64,000 nucleotides of DNA from Chloroflexota bacterium. GTDB taxonomy: Bacteria; Chloroflexota; Anaerolineae; UBA7937; B3-Chlor. The translations under genes were made by a program, and so were the position numbers. The stretch is from assembly GCA_030603665.1 (NCBI GenBank), contig JAUVXJ010000010.1, positions 1 to 64,000 on the forward strand. Reading direction: 5' to 3'. Below are positions 26,582 through 35,782 of this stretch, piece after piece (within the stretch, counting starts at the first letter, position 1; each line of letters begins with the position of its first letter). Below the pieces are notes generated by a model, which saw nothing but the letters and a program-made list of their open reading frames with translations, was not told where the DNA came from and did no database searches.

Positions 26582-27391
26582 ATGGATAGACAGGAGTTAG
26601 CCGCAAAGTACGCCGCAGGGGAGAGAGACTTCAGGAACGCCGATCTGGTAGGATCCAAGCTCTCCGAAGTGAGGCTCAGTGGTGCCAACCTGAGCAGAGC
26701 CAACCTCAGTGAGAGCGACCTCTTCGGCGCCAATCTCTTCGGCGTCAACCTGAGCAGGGCCAATCTCAGCAAGGCCAACCTGCTCATGGCCAATCTGTAC
26801 CGCGCCAACCTCAGCAGGGCCGATCTTCGGGGGGCCAACTTGAGCAGGGCCAATCTCTTCGAAGCCATCTTGAGCGGTGCCCTCCTCAATGATGCCAATC
26901 TGGGCTGGGCGCAGATCAACGCCTCGCTAGTCGTGGCTACCCTGTCGGAGGCCAATCTGGAAGGCAGCAACTTGAGAGGCGCCAAGTTGGAGGGCGCAGA
27001 GTTGACCGGAGCCAAACTGGAGGGAGCGGACCTGCGCAGTGCAGATTTGCGCGGTGCAGACCTCCGGGGCGCTGACCTGAGGGGGGCCATCCTCTCCGGT
27101 GCCAACCTGATGGAGGTTGACCTGACGGGCGCCGGTCTGCGGGGAGCGTCTCTCGAAGGCACCAACCTCACCCGATCTGACCTGACGGATGCCGATCTGA
27201 GCTGGACCAACCTGAACAGCGCGAATCTCGAAGGCGCCGCTCTTGACGGAGCAAGTTTGGGTTCCGCCCTTTGCGACGAGGCGACGACATGGCCAGAGGG
27301 TTTCGACCTCCCGGGGGACCTACGGTTCGTTACCAGCGGCACCCCCCCACAGAACGCCGTCTCCCCGCCTGAAGGCACCCCAGAGGGTTAG
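26582..27391 (+). CDS. Pentapeptide-repeat protein
   Basis: A 269-residue protein made almost entirely of A(N/D)LxX pentapeptide repeats from about residue 20 to 235 (ANLSRANLSESDLFGANLF, GADLRGADLRGADLRGA). These fold as a right-handed quadrilateral beta-helix that can mimic DNA. A short helix precedes the repeats and a proline-rich tail ends the protein. AGGAGG stands upstream of ATG 26582. Some pentapeptide proteins protect gyrase or serve as effectors, but this sequence does not tell which. It may form a unit with the DUF4062-like gene 47 bases downstream. Confidence 0.92.
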   Translation: MDRQELAAKYAAGERDFRNADLVGSKLSEVRLSGANLSRANLSESDLFGANLFGVNLSRANLSKANLLMANLYRANLSRADLRGANLSRANLFEAILSGALLNDANLGWAQINASLVVATLSEANLEGSNLRGAKLEGAELTGAKLEGADLRSADLRGADLRGADLRGAILSGANLMEVDLTGAGLRGASLEGTNLTRSDLTDADLSWTNLNSANLEGAALDGASLGSALCDEATTWPEGFDLPGDLRFVTSGTPPQNAVSPPEGTPEG

Positions 27392-27438
27392 ATAGAGGGA
27401 TCGCGAGGCGTCGTCCCGACCAAGACAAAGGAACACTC

Positions 27439-28041
27439 ATGGCAAGCCGCCTGCGCATCTTCATCAGCGCGGGACCAGACCTGGAGATCGAGCGGGAGGT
27501 TATCGGCAAGGCGATCGCCAGCCTCCCGATATCCCTGGGATGGGTGATCAAGTACACACCAATCCAAGGCGAGCCGTCGGACCCGGCGTCGTCGGCAGTG
27601 GAACTTTGCGACTTCTACGCACTGCTCCTGGGATTAGACATCACAGCTCCGGTCGGATCAGAACTGTACACGGCAAGGAAGACCGGTAAGAGCACAGCAG
27701 CCTTCCTGAAGGAGGGTCCCCGCACCTCCGCTGCCCGCGTCTTCGTGAAGCAGTCGGCAGTCAAGTGGAAGCCCTTCGGCAACGAGGAGAGTCTCAGGTC
27801 TCTATTGCAGAAGAGCATAGTTGACCAGATACTGAAGCGCCCCGAAGCCTACGGCATGACTATCGCCGATTGGGAGGCGCTATCCGCCCTCGCCGTGGAG
27901 CTGACTGAGGAGTCCTCCAAGCAACATGAAGCGATCACTCCTCTGTACGGGGGAGCTGGCAGCGATGCGGTCATCGTCTCCCCACTGAGGGACCTGCCGC
28001 CTGGAGGGGTGCCCATTGAGAAAGACCACGATTCATCCTGA
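27439..28041 (+). CDS. DUF4062-like hypothetical protein
   Basis: A 200-residue protein whose opening (SRLRIFISAGPDLEIEREVI) and the CDFYALLLGLDITAPVGSEL segment follow the pattern of DUF4062 domains (compare the protein at 22563-23408). The C-terminal 90 residues are helical and then disordered. It lacks any recognisable effector domain. It lies between a pentapeptide-repeat gene and recF on the same strand. The family call is by pattern only. Confidence 0.55.
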   Translation: MASRLRIFISAGPDLEIEREVIGKAIASLPISLGWVIKYTPIQGEPSDPASSAVELCDFYALLLGLDITAPVGSELYTARKTGKSTAAFLKEGPRTSAARVFVKQSAVKWKPFGNEESLRSLLQKSIVDQILKRPEAYGMTIADWEALSALAVELTEESSKQHEAITPLYGGAGSDAVIVSPLRDLPPGGVPIEKDHDSS

Positions 28042-28103
28042 GCTGCGGGGGCTGCTGCCCCGAACTCCCAACCTGTGACCTTTATTTCCGCAGACACCAG
28101 ACT

Positions 28104-29318
28104 ATGCACTTAGCCCATCTCTCCATCACCAACTTCCGCAACTACGTCCGCTGCGAGCTGGACTTCTCCAGCCCCATCACCATCGTACAGGGCGCCAATG
28201 CGCAGGGCAAGACTAACCTCCTGGAAGCGGTGTACTACCTGGCTGCCGCCGAGTCTCCCCGCGCCCGGAGTGACCGGGAGTTGATCAACTGGCTGGCCAA
28301 CGAGGAGCAGCCGCCCTTCGCCCGCCTGGAGGGGAGGATAGAGGGCAGTGATGCCGTGCGGGAAGTGAGCATCGCACTCGTAAACGCCAGCGACAGGCTG
28401 CAAAAGGAGATCAGGGTCAACGGTGTGAAGCGGCGCACTCTGGATCTGGTGGGCCAGATGAAGGTTGTGCTCTTCATGCCCGAGGACATCGACCTCATCG
28501 CCGGTTCCCCCAAAGCCAGGCGCGGATATCTGGACAGCGCCATCTCACAGATGGAACGCCCCTATGCCCGCTCTCTACACGAGTACAACCGCGTGCTGCT
28601 GCAGAGAAACAGCCTCTTGCGGCAGCTGCGCGACCGCCCCAGCGGTACCCACCAACTGGATTTCTGGGACCAGCGCCTGATCGAGGAGGGAAGCCAACTC
28701 ATAGCCAGTCGCCTGAATACAGTGGCCCAGCTCGATGAACTCGTCCAGGAGATCCACACCCGCCTTACAGGTGGTGAGGAGCGGCTGCGCTTGATCTACA
28801 GATGCAGCCTGCCTCTAGAGGGACCAGAAGGTCTCATCCAGTATCGCCAGCTGCCCCTGGGCGGAGCCAGCGGCGACGGGACCTCCCTTGCCGAGGCCCT
28901 ACCGAGCAGCGCAGATGTGAGCACGGTCTTCCGGCAACAGTTAGCGGAACGGCAAAGGGAGGAGATAGACCGGGGCATGACTCTCGTGGGCCCACACCGC
29001 GACGACCTCCGCTTTCTGGTGGGCGGCGTGGACATGTGTACCTATGGGTCGAGGGGCCAGCAGCGCACCATCGCCGTGTCCTTGAAATTGGCCGAGATGG
29101 ATCTCATCCGCTCCAGGACGGGGGAGGAGCCCATCCTCCTCCTGGACGACGTGATGTCGGAATTGGACGAGGACCGGCGACGATACCTGATGGCTGCCAT
29201 GCACAGAGATCAGCAGGCCATCATCACTACTACCGACCTGCACTGCTTCACAGCATCGTTTCTGGAGCAAGCCACGGTGTGGGGTGTCCAGGACGGCCGC
29301 ATAGGTCGGCTGGCCTAG
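28104..29318 (+). CDS. recF: DNA replication and repair protein RecF
   Basis: A 404-residue SMC-like ATPase that helps load RecA at single-strand gaps. Walker A is GANAQGKTN (about residue 33), the N-terminus LAHLSITNFRNYVRCELDF is characteristic, the signature region is YGSRGQQRTIAVSLKLAEM (about 310) and Walker B is EEPILLLDDVMSELD (about 340). The last codons overlap the convergent rsmG gene by 4 bases. In many bacteria recF follows dnaN; here 18 kb separates them. Confidence 0.95.
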   Translation: MHLAHLSITNFRNYVRCELDFSSPITIVQGANAQGKTNLLEAVYYLAAAESPRARSDRELINWLANEEQPPFARLEGRIEGSDAVREVSIALVNASDRLQKEIRVNGVKRRTLDLVGQMKVVLFMPEDIDLIAGSPKARRGYLDSAISQMERPYARSLHEYNRVLLQRNSLLRQLRDRPSGTHQLDFWDQRLIEEGSQLIASRLNTVAQLDELVQEIHTRLTGGEERLRLIYRCSLPLEGPEGLIQYRQLPLGGASGDGTSLAEALPSSADVSTVFRQQLAERQREEIDRGMTLVGPHRDDLRFLVGGVDMCTYGSRGQQRTIAVSLKLAEMDLIRSRTGEEPILLLDDVMSELDEDRRRYLMAAMHRDQQAIITTTDLHCFTASFLEQATVWGVQDGRIGRLA

Positions 29319-30094
29319 AGGTCGCTCAACGGCCGCTTGGCAGGAATTCCCGGCCGGCGGGGGTATTCTGCCGGCGTGGGACTCACCTTCTGCGCCACCA
29401 CCAGATGCCTGGCTGTCTCCACGCCCGGCAGCCAGACAGGTCTGATCTCCAAGAGTCGTCCGCCCAGTAGCTCCAGCGCCCTGCCCGCAGCGTCGACCTC
29501 GCCCTGGACATCACGCCCTTTCTGTGCTACGAAGATGCCGCCTACCTTGACCAGGGGCAGGGCGTACTCCGCCAACACCGACAGGTCGGCCACCGCACGG
29601 GCCAGGGCCACGTCGAAGAGCTCACGATAGTCAGGGCGCGATCCAAGATCCTCCGCCCGCCCGGTCAGCACCTCCACGTGTGACAGTTCCAATTCCCGCA
29701 CCACATGCTCCAGGAAGCGGGCCTTCTTGCCCGTCGCTTCCAGCAACGTCAGCCGCATGAGGGGACGCACGATCTTCAGCGGCAATCCCGGAAAGCCAGC
29801 ACCAGCACCAATGTCTATACATCGCGCGCCGGGCGAGAGCGGATCCAGAGCTTGAAGGCACGACAGCGAATCCAGGAAGTGCTTCACCTGCACCTCTTCA
29901 CGCCCCGTGATAGAGGTGAGGTTGATCTTCTCGTTCCAGATGAGGAGCTGCTCATAGTAGAGCTGGAAGTCCTCCAGCTCTTGGGGGCTCAGTGCAAGCC
30001 CCCACTCCTTTGCTCCTGCCTCCAACAAATCCAACGTCTTCCTCTTGCCAGTCGCACCAACAGATCGCACAGCGAAAACTGCGTCCAAGGACAT
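29315..30094 (-). CDS. rsmG: 16S rRNA (guanine527-N7)-methyltransferase
   Basis: A 259-residue SAM-dependent methyltransferase (GidB/RsmG) modifying G527 of 16S rRNA. Diagnostic features are YEQLLIWNEKINLTSIT, the SAM-binding motif CIDIGAGAGFPGLPLKI (about residue 85) and ARAVADLSVLAEYALPLVK. The N-terminus is about 15 residues longer than usual and lacks a good ribosome site, so a later start is possible. It is convergent with recF and divergent from the inositol-phosphatase-family gene. Confidence 0.95.
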   Translation of the reverse strand: MSLDAVFAVRSVGATGKRKTLDLLEAGAKEWGLALSPQELEDFQLYYEQLLIWNEKINLTSITGREEVQVKHFLDSLSCLQALDPLSPGARCIDIGAGAGFPGLPLKIVRPLMRLTLLEATGKKARFLEHVVRELELSHVEVLTGRAEDLGSRPDYRELFDVALARAVADLSVLAEYALPLVKVGGIFVAQKGRDVQGEVDAAGRALELLGGRLLEIRPVWLPGVETARHLVVAQKVSPTPAEYPRRPGIPAKRPLSDL

Positions 30095-30174
30095 TGTAGC
30101 ATACCGCCGACGCCACCAGCAAAGGTATGTCCGACCTTTGCCCTCCTCGGGCGACTATGATAAGATGGGCTGGC

Positions 30175-31029
30175 ATGGATGAAACACTCAGTGGAGAACC
30201 AGCTATCGACGTCGACCAGGTGAGGGAATGGGCCCGCCAGGCAGGAGAGATCGCCCTTGGCTACTTCAACCGCGTCGAGGGCACACGTAAGGCAGATCGG
30301 TCACCGGTCAGCGACGCCGACCTCGAGATAGAAGATCTGCTTGCTGGTCTTATCAGCACCGCACATCCGGATCACGGGATCATCGGGGAGGAGGGGACCA
30401 ACCAGATCCATGGTGAGTACATCTGGGCCGTAGATCCTCTCGACGGCACCCGCTCCTTCTTGAGCGGCCTCCCCGTGTGGGCCATCTCCATCGGCCTGCT
30501 ATGGCGAGGCCAACCGTGGTTGGGCGTGGTCCACTTGCCGCTCCTGGATGAATGGTACTATAGCGCCAGCCCTGCCGCCGGCGCTTTCTGGAACGACCAA
30601 CCTATCCACTGTCCCGTCCCGCAGGGATTGGACGAGGACAGTCTGCTGTGTGTCCCGGCTGACGTCCACCGTCGGTACAGCGTCAGCTTCCCCGGCGTCA
30701 TGCGTGGGCTGGGCAGCGCGGCGGCTCATATCTGCTACGTAGCACGTGGCAACGCTACGGCGGTCTTTCTGGACAGGGCCCACCTGTGGGACATCGCAGC
30801 CGGCGCGGCAATCATCAAGGCAGCAGGCGGCACCCTGAGGTACCTTGAGGGCACCGGCGACGTGCTGGCGGGAGATCTGCTCGACCAGGGCACGCTCCTC
30901 AAGCCACTGCTGGGCGCCCATCCATCCGTCATCGATCAGCTCCCCGCCTACATCCAACCGATCCCATCAGCGAAGATACGCGTCCCTTGCTCGACCGACG
31001 CTCCTTGCACGCCGCCGTCGACGCCCTAG
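30175..31029 (+). CDS. Inositol monophosphatase / histidinol-phosphatase-family enzyme
   Basis: A 284-residue Mg-dependent phosphatase of the IMPase superfamily. Metal-binding motifs are GIIGEEGTN (about residue 75), WAVDPLDGTRSF (DPxDGT, about 90) and the late LWDIAAGAAIIKAAGG (WDxAAG, about 205). Members dephosphorylate inositol phosphates, histidinol phosphate or 3'-phosphoadenosine phosphate, and the sequence alone does not decide which. In-frame ATG 30157 is an alternative start, but the TATGATAAGAT there looks more like promoter sequence. Confidence 0.88.
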   Translation: MDETLSGEPAIDVDQVREWARQAGEIALGYFNRVEGTRKADRSPVSDADLEIEDLLAGLISTAHPDHGIIGEEGTNQIHGEYIWAVDPLDGTRSFLSGLPVWAISIGLLWRGQPWLGVVHLPLLDEWYYSASPAAGAFWNDQPIHCPVPQGLDEDSLLCVPADVHRRYSVSFPGVMRGLGSAAAHICYVARGNATAVFLDRAHLWDIAAGAAIIKAAGGTLRYLEGTGDVLAGDLLDQGTLLKPLLGAHPSVIDQLPAYIQPIPSAKIRVPCSTDAPCTPPSTP

Positions 31030-31160
31030 ATCCCCTCACTACCCCGCGGGCCCGCCAAGCCCAGCCCCGCCTCAGCTAGAACTGGAACCATATGGGCTGT
31101 CGCAATGCTCCAGAGAGTGTCCTCCCCTCGGCAGGAGTCTCACCGACAAGGCGGTATTCG

Positions 31161-31190
31161 TTGCCCTGCTCCTCTCTTCAAGGGTATAAT
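31161..31190 (+). promoter_or_regulatory. Promoter of the HAD gene
   Basis: TTGCCC (31161-31166) and TATAAT (31185-31190) with an 18-base spacer, about 80 bases before the HAD start. Confidence 0.5.
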
Positions 31191-31269
31191 CCACCGCGCT
31201 GGAGGAGTAGCGGAAGGAGAAGCATCTGCCGTTTGATATCCGCAGGTAACGAAACCAAGGGGAGTCTTG

Positions 31270-31959
31270 ATGATCGGCGCGTTTTTTGACCTCGTGGGCA
31301 CCATATATTGCGGGGTCCCCTGGAGGGACATCAGCGACCGCCAGAAGGAACTGAAGCGAAATCGGTTCTGGGTCTGGGCATACCTGATCTGGCACATGGC
31401 CGGCTGGCCCCTGAATCTGGCGGGGCTGCTCAGCAAGAGACGCTGGTATTACTCCTGGGCCAGGGACATGTCCTGGCTCGTCCGCGGCCTTACCGTTGAG
31501 GAGGGGGACGAGCTCTTCGACTGGCTGGTCGAAGAGCGAATCAAGCCCAATCTGCGCACCGACATCATGGAGATCCTCAAGGATCACCAGTCTCAGGGAC
31601 ACGTGGTCGCGCTGGTCTCTGGCAGCCCCCAGCAACTGCTGGACGCCATAGCTTCTAGCCTGGGCATCGAGCACGCCTTGGGCACGCCTCTGGAGATCAA
31701 ACAAGGACGATATACGGGTAAGATGGCTGGGCCCGTGACGATGAACGAGGGCAAGGCAGCGGCCCTACGGCGCTGGGCGGAGGAGAGTGAACTGGAGATC
31801 GATTGGAGGAACAGCTTCGCCTATGGTGACGGCCACGGGGATATCGATCTACTGGAGATGGTGGGCCATCCGGTGGCGGTGTATCCCGATGAGGGTTTGA
31901 GAGCGGCGGCCGAGGAGAGGGGCTGGAGAGCTATCGGCGACCGCGATCCAAACTCGTAG
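31270..31959 (+). CDS. HAD-IB-like phosphatase-family protein with altered motif I
   Basis: A 229-residue haloacid-dehalogenase superfamily protein of the phosphoserine-phosphatase-like HAD-IB type. Motif II is VVALVSGSP (about 115), motif III includes Lys in NEGKAAAL (about 161) and motif IV is YGDGHGDIDLL (about 186). Motif I reads FFDLVGT, where the usual DxDGT would have a second Asp; here it is Val, which removes the general acid/base of the phosphatases. It may be catalytically altered or transfer phosphate differently. ATG 31270 follows GGGGAG at 5 bases. Confidence 0.85.
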   Translation: MIGAFFDLVGTIYCGVPWRDISDRQKELKRNRFWVWAYLIWHMAGWPLNLAGLLSKRRWYYSWARDMSWLVRGLTVEEGDELFDWLVEERIKPNLRTDIMEILKDHQSQGHVVALVSGSPQQLLDAIASSLGIEHALGTPLEIKQGRYTGKMAGPVTMNEGKAAALRRWAEESELEIDWRNSFAYGDGHGDIDLLEMVGHPVAVYPDEGLRAAAEERGWRAIGDRDPNS

Positions 31960-31985
31960 AGCCCGCCCGAGGCCCAACACATGCA

Positions 31986-32021
31986 GTGCCCCAGGCTTCT
32001 GTTGGGCCCCGCCTGGGGCAC
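31986..32021 (+). terminator. Strong hairpin downstream of the HAD gene
   Basis: Eleven-base stem GTGCCCCAGGC/GCCTGGGGCAC with a 14-base loop, 26 bases past the HAD stop. The 3' flank TTGTCGTCG is only weakly T-rich, so termination is likely but not textbook. Confidence 0.5.
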
Positions 32022-32162
32022 TTGTCGTCGATAGTGAAGGCTCTCCCCGCTCCTGGCGGTCGCTCGTAAGCAAGCTGCGGCGCAGACCGTCAGTCAGGCC
32101 CGGTAGCTTGCCAAGCCGGAGGCCTGCGATCGCTACCTCCCAGCTGACACCCAGCTGAGGCC

Positions 32163-32192
32163 TTGACAGGGCGGCCGCACGCAAGATATAAT
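32163..32192 (+). promoter_or_regulatory. Strong promoter of the receiver-GAF(3) gene
   Basis: Consensus TTGACA (32163-32168) and TATAAT (32187-32192) with an 18-base spacer. The paralogous gene at 35783 has the same -35 and the same 18-base spacing. Confidence 0.7.
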
Positions 32193-32288
32193 CCAGGTCG
32201 GCACCTCATGTACGTGCATGGGGTCGACGGCTACTATCCGCCTGTGCTGTGTCCCCTCAAGGGCGGGTTCTTGAAGGAGGTTGTGGCC

Positions 32289-34541
32289 ATGGAGACCAGG
32301 GAAAGAATCCTGATCATCGAAGACAACGAAGACGTCGTCACTTTCCTCGTCGAGAACATTCTTCACCCCGGCGCTTATGAGACCCTTGTGTCCCGCGACG
32401 GCCAGGATGGCCTACGTCGTGCTCTGGAGGACCACCCCGATCTCATTCTCCTCGACCTGAACCTTCCGCGCATGACCGGCCTCGAGGTCCTCAAAGTCCT
32501 GCAGAAGAGAGGCTCCGACATACCGGTGATCCTGATGACCTTCTACGGCTCAGAAGAGATCGCTGTAGACGCCTTTCGTCTCGGCGTGAAGAACTACATC
32601 CAGAAGCCCTTCAAGTCTCAGGAAGTGTTGGCAGCTGTGGAAGGAGCCCTGGGAGAGGGCCGCCTGCGCCACGAAAAGGAGCAGTTGACCCAGGAGTTGA
32701 TGCAGACCAACAGGCAACTCGAACAGCGGGTCCGCGAGCTGACCATGCTCTACGACATCACCGAGGCCATGACCAAGCTCATGGACCTGGAGACCCTGCT
32801 CTCCCGGCTGGTGGAGGCCGCGGCATTCATATGCAGAGCTGACGAAGGCATACTGTTTCTCATCGACGAAGAGACCAATGAGCTGTACCTGGGAGCTGCC
32901 AAGGGTGTAGGCGAGGAGTACGCCCGTGGGCTCCGTCTGAAGGTGGAAGACAGCCTCATAGGTCAGGTGGTACAGACTGGCGAACCGCTGCGTGTATCCA
33001 GCGCTGAGGATCGTCTGGAGCTGAAGGTCAAGACTGGCTACCTGGTCAGCTCACTTCTCTACGTTCCTCTCAAGCTGAGGGACGACATCTGGGGTGTGCT
33101 TGGAGTATCGAACCGCATCAACGACAGAGCCTTCACCTCCGCCGACGAACGCCGCCTGAGCAGTCTCGCCGATCACGCCGTGATCGCCCTCGACAATGCA
33201 CGTCTCTACCAAGGTGAGCAGCGGCGGGCATTTCAACTCGCTACGACCAGTCATCTGAGCCAGAGGGTCACTTCCATTCTAGACGTTGACGGCCTGCTTT
33301 CGGAGGTCGTGGAACTCCTCAAGCAGAACCTCGGCTACTACTACTCACAGGTTTTGCTCCACGATGGCCCTGGATACCTGACCATGCGCAGCGGCAGCGG
33401 CGAAACGGGCGAGAGCATCACGGCAGACGGATTTCGGGTCCCTATTGATGATCGGACCATCGTGGGCTGGGTGGCGCATCACGGTCAGGCCCTATGCGCC
33501 AACGATGTGCAGCAGGAACCACTCTACCGTCCGCACGACCAGTTAGCTCAGACCAGGGCAGAACTGGGCGTCCCGCTCAGAGTAGGCGGCGAGGTCATCG
33601 GTGTCCTGGACATCCATAGCGACCAGAGAAACGCCTTCGATGAGGACGATCAGACCATCCTCCAGATGCTCGGTGACCAGATCGCTGTGGCCATCCAGAA
33701 CGCCCTCTCTTATGAGCGCGCTAGCACACAGGCGGAGGAACTTGGCACCCTAACTCAGATCGCTCTCGCGATTGGCGCGGCACAAGACGCAGACGAGATA
33801 CTCGCCAGAACGATAGGGGGCATCACAGAACTCCTCAATGTGGAAGCTGGCTCAGTGTTGCTCGTTGACGAGTCCACGAGAGAGTTGGAGTTCAAGATCA
33901 CGCTGCACGGACGAACGGAGAAGGTCAGTCCCTACCGCCTGGAGATCGGGCAGGGCATAGCAGGTTGGGTGGCTGAGCGTGGGGAAGCTCTACTGGTAGA
34001 CGACGTGAGCGAGGACCCGCGGCACGATCCCAGGATGGCCTCGGACATAGGCTTCGAGGCGCGGTCCATTCTCTGCGTCCCGCTCAGGGTGCACGACAGG
34101 GTCATCGGGGTGATCGAGGTTATCAACAAGTTGGGAAAGGGAGGCGACACGCGCTTTGGCGAGAGGGATTTGCAGATGCTGACCGCGATTGCCTCCGCAG
34201 CCGCTGTGGCCCTGGAGAACGCCAGACTGCGCCTGGCTGCTCCTGTCGAGCCCAGGGAGACCTTCAAGCACACCCTGGCCCTGATAGCTCAGAGCGCCCA
34301 AGAGCCCTTGAAGGCCTTCGCGACCAGTGTGTATGGCTTGAAAGCCGGATCACAGCGAGGCGACATCTCCTGCGCCGATGATACCCTGTCGCAGCTGCTC
34401 AGTTCCATGGAACCCCAGATCGAGCGGATGGCCTCAGTGACCCTGATCGTGAGCGAATTGACTGGCCCTGAGAGCACAGCCGAAGACTGGGCCAACCTCG
34501 AACAGAGACTCGCCAAGCTGAAGGCGAGATACACGACCTAG
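32289..34541 (+). CDS. Response-regulator receiver protein with three GAF domains
   Basis: A 750-residue signalling protein. Order: CheY-like receiver (1-120; phospho-acceptor Asp56 in LILLDLNLPRM, conserved Thr in ILMTFYG, Lys in IQKPF); a coiled coil (about 125-165); three GAF domains (about 165-310, 335-490, 505-650); and a C-terminal helical domain (about 660-750). The last domain has the two-helix look of a histidine-kinase dimerisation region but no phospho-accepting His, and no ATPase, cyclase or DNA-binding domain follows. AAGGAGG lies 8 bases before ATG 32289. It is probably a phosphorylation-controlled small-molecule sensor whose output is protein contact. It is a paralog of the protein at 35783. 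Confidence 0.9.
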   Translation: METRERILIIEDNEDVVTFLVENILHPGAYETLVSRDGQDGLRRALEDHPDLILLDLNLPRMTGLEVLKVLQKRGSDIPVILMTFYGSEEIAVDAFRLGVKNYIQKPFKSQEVLAAVEGALGEGRLRHEKEQLTQELMQTNRQLEQRVRELTMLYDITEAMTKLMDLETLLSRLVEAAAFICRADEGILFLIDEETNELYLGAAKGVGEEYARGLRLKVEDSLIGQVVQTGEPLRVSSAEDRLELKVKTGYLVSSLLYVPLKLRDDIWGVLGVSNRINDRAFTSADERRLSSLADHAVIALDNARLYQGEQRRAFQLATTSHLSQRVTSILDVDGLLSEVVELLKQNLGYYYSQVLLHDGPGYLTMRSGSGETGESITADGFRVPIDDRTIVGWVAHHGQALCANDVQQEPLYRPHDQLAQTRAELGVPLRVGGEVIGVLDIHSDQRNAFDEDDQTILQMLGDQIAVAIQNALSYERASTQAEELGTLTQIALAIGAAQDADEILARTIGGITELLNVEAGSVLLVDESTRELEFKITLHGRTEKVSPYRLEIGQGIAGWVAERGEALLVDDVSEDPRHDPRMASDIGFEARSILCVPLRVHDRVIGVIEVINKLGKGGDTRFGERDLQMLTAIASAAAVALENARLRLAAPVEPRETFKHTLALIAQSAQEPLKAFATSVYGLKAGSQRGDISCADDTLSQLLSSMEPQIERMASVTLIVSELTGPESTAEDWANLEQRLAKLKARYTT

Positions 34542-34689
34542 AACAGAGCCCCCTGCCATGAGAAGCCAGTTCGCGCTCCAGTGCCGCTCCCACGGCGACG
34601 CCTTGTTCCACAACACCACCGCTGCGTCTACCCCCAGGTTCCATCCTCCTGGCGAAGTGGTTTCTCCGGCCCGATGAAAGAGGCGTATC

Positions 34690-35661
34690 ATGCATGGCGC
34701 TATCACTGACGTACCCGGCATCAAGGTAGGCCATCACACAGATCTGAAGGCGGCCACAGGCTGCACGGTTGTGCTATGTGAGAACGGCGCGACGGCTGGC
34801 GTGGAAGTGCGCGGCGCGGCGCCGGGGACTCGGGAGACAGACCTCCTTCGCCCCCTGCACCTTGTCCAAGAGATCCATGCCGTGCTGCTGGCAGGAGGTA
34901 GTGCCTTTGGGCTCGACGCCGCTGGGGGCGTGATGAGATATCTGGAAGAAAAGGGGCACGGCTTTGACGCAGGGGTCGCCAAAGTGCCCATCGTCCCTGC
35001 AGCCATACTCTTCGATCTGGCCCTCGGCGAGGCCGGAGTCAGGCCCGATGCCCAGATGGGTTATCAGGCCTGCCTGGCCGCCAGTGCTGGTCCTGTAGTT
35101 GAGGGCAACGTGGGAGCGGGCACCGGAGCCACCGTGGGAAAGCTCCTGGGCATGGGTCAGGCGATGAAGGGGGGCCTGGGCACTGCCAGCCAGACACTCG
35201 CCGACGGAGTGGTCGTAGGTGCCTTGGTAGCGGTCAACTCGCTGGGCGACATCGTGGACTGGCGCAGCGGCGAAATAGTGGCTGGGGCGCGTATGCCCGC
35301 GGGAGACTACCTGAACTCAGCAGAGGCCATCAAGGGCGACCTGGGGCGAACAGCGCTCGCCTTCACCAACACCACCATCGGCGTAGTGGCCACAAGTGCT
35401 CGTCTCACCAAGGAGGAAGCGAACAAGGTGGCTCAAATGGCGTACAGCGGCTATGCCTATGCCATCCGTCCCGCCAGTATGCTCGATGGCGACGCTCTGT
35501 TTGCCCTCTCCATAGGAGACCTGAGGGGTAATGTCAGCGCCATTGGCGCAGTAGGCGCCGAGGTGGTGGCCGAGGCCATCGTGCGAGCCGCAAAGCAGGC
35601 AGAGTCCCTGCACGGCGTGCCCGCACACAGAGACATACCGCGCAACGCGCAAGGTGGTTGA
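34690..35661 (+). CDS. P1-family (DmpA/S58-like) autoprocessing aminopeptidase
   Basis: A 323-residue member of the P1 peptidase family (L-aminopeptidase DmpA, nylon-oligomer hydrolase relatives). Hallmarks are the start AITDVPGIKVGHHTD, LLAGGSAFGLDAAGGVMRYL, the GNVGAGTGATVGK block (about residue 140) and the MKGGLGTAS segment. These Ntn-type enzymes cleave themselves to expose the catalytic Thr/Ser. The -35 of the next gene overlaps its stop codon. It stands between the two receiver-GAF paralogs, which may be only positional. Confidence 0.9.
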   Translation: MHGAITDVPGIKVGHHTDLKAATGCTVVLCENGATAGVEVRGAAPGTRETDLLRPLHLVQEIHAVLLAGGSAFGLDAAGGVMRYLEEKGHGFDAGVAKVPIVPAAILFDLALGEAGVRPDAQMGYQACLAASAGPVVEGNVGAGTGATVGKLLGMGQAMKGGLGTASQTLADGVVVGALVAVNSLGDIVDWRSGEIVAGARMPAGDYLNSAEAIKGDLGRTALAFTNTTIGVVATSARLTKEEANKVAQMAYSGYAYAIRPASMLDGDALFALSIGDLRGNVSAIGAVGAEVVAEAIVRAAKQAESLHGVPAHRDIPRNAQGG

Positions 35662-35687
35662 CATCAGGGAGCAGGAGCGGCTATAGT
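35658..35687 (+). promoter_or_regulatory. Strong promoter of the second receiver-GAF gene
   Basis: TTGACA (35658-35663) and TATAGT (35682-35687), 18-base spacer. The -35 hexamer contains the TGA stop of the upstream peptidase gene. Confidence 0.65.
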
Positions 35688-35782
35688 CCTTGCTCCTGGT
35701 CATCGCGACTGAAGCGCGCACCATGCGGCAGTTGGGACCTGCACCCTTGGTCCTCTGAGTCGCGCCAAAGGAGCTCGTGGAG

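Noticed and set aside
26568..27378. Long minus-strand open frame opposite the pentapeptide-repeat gene
   Set aside because: It is the shadow of the repeat pattern (Arg/Leu/Ala/Ser-rich translation) and the plus strand has the ribosome site and known fold.
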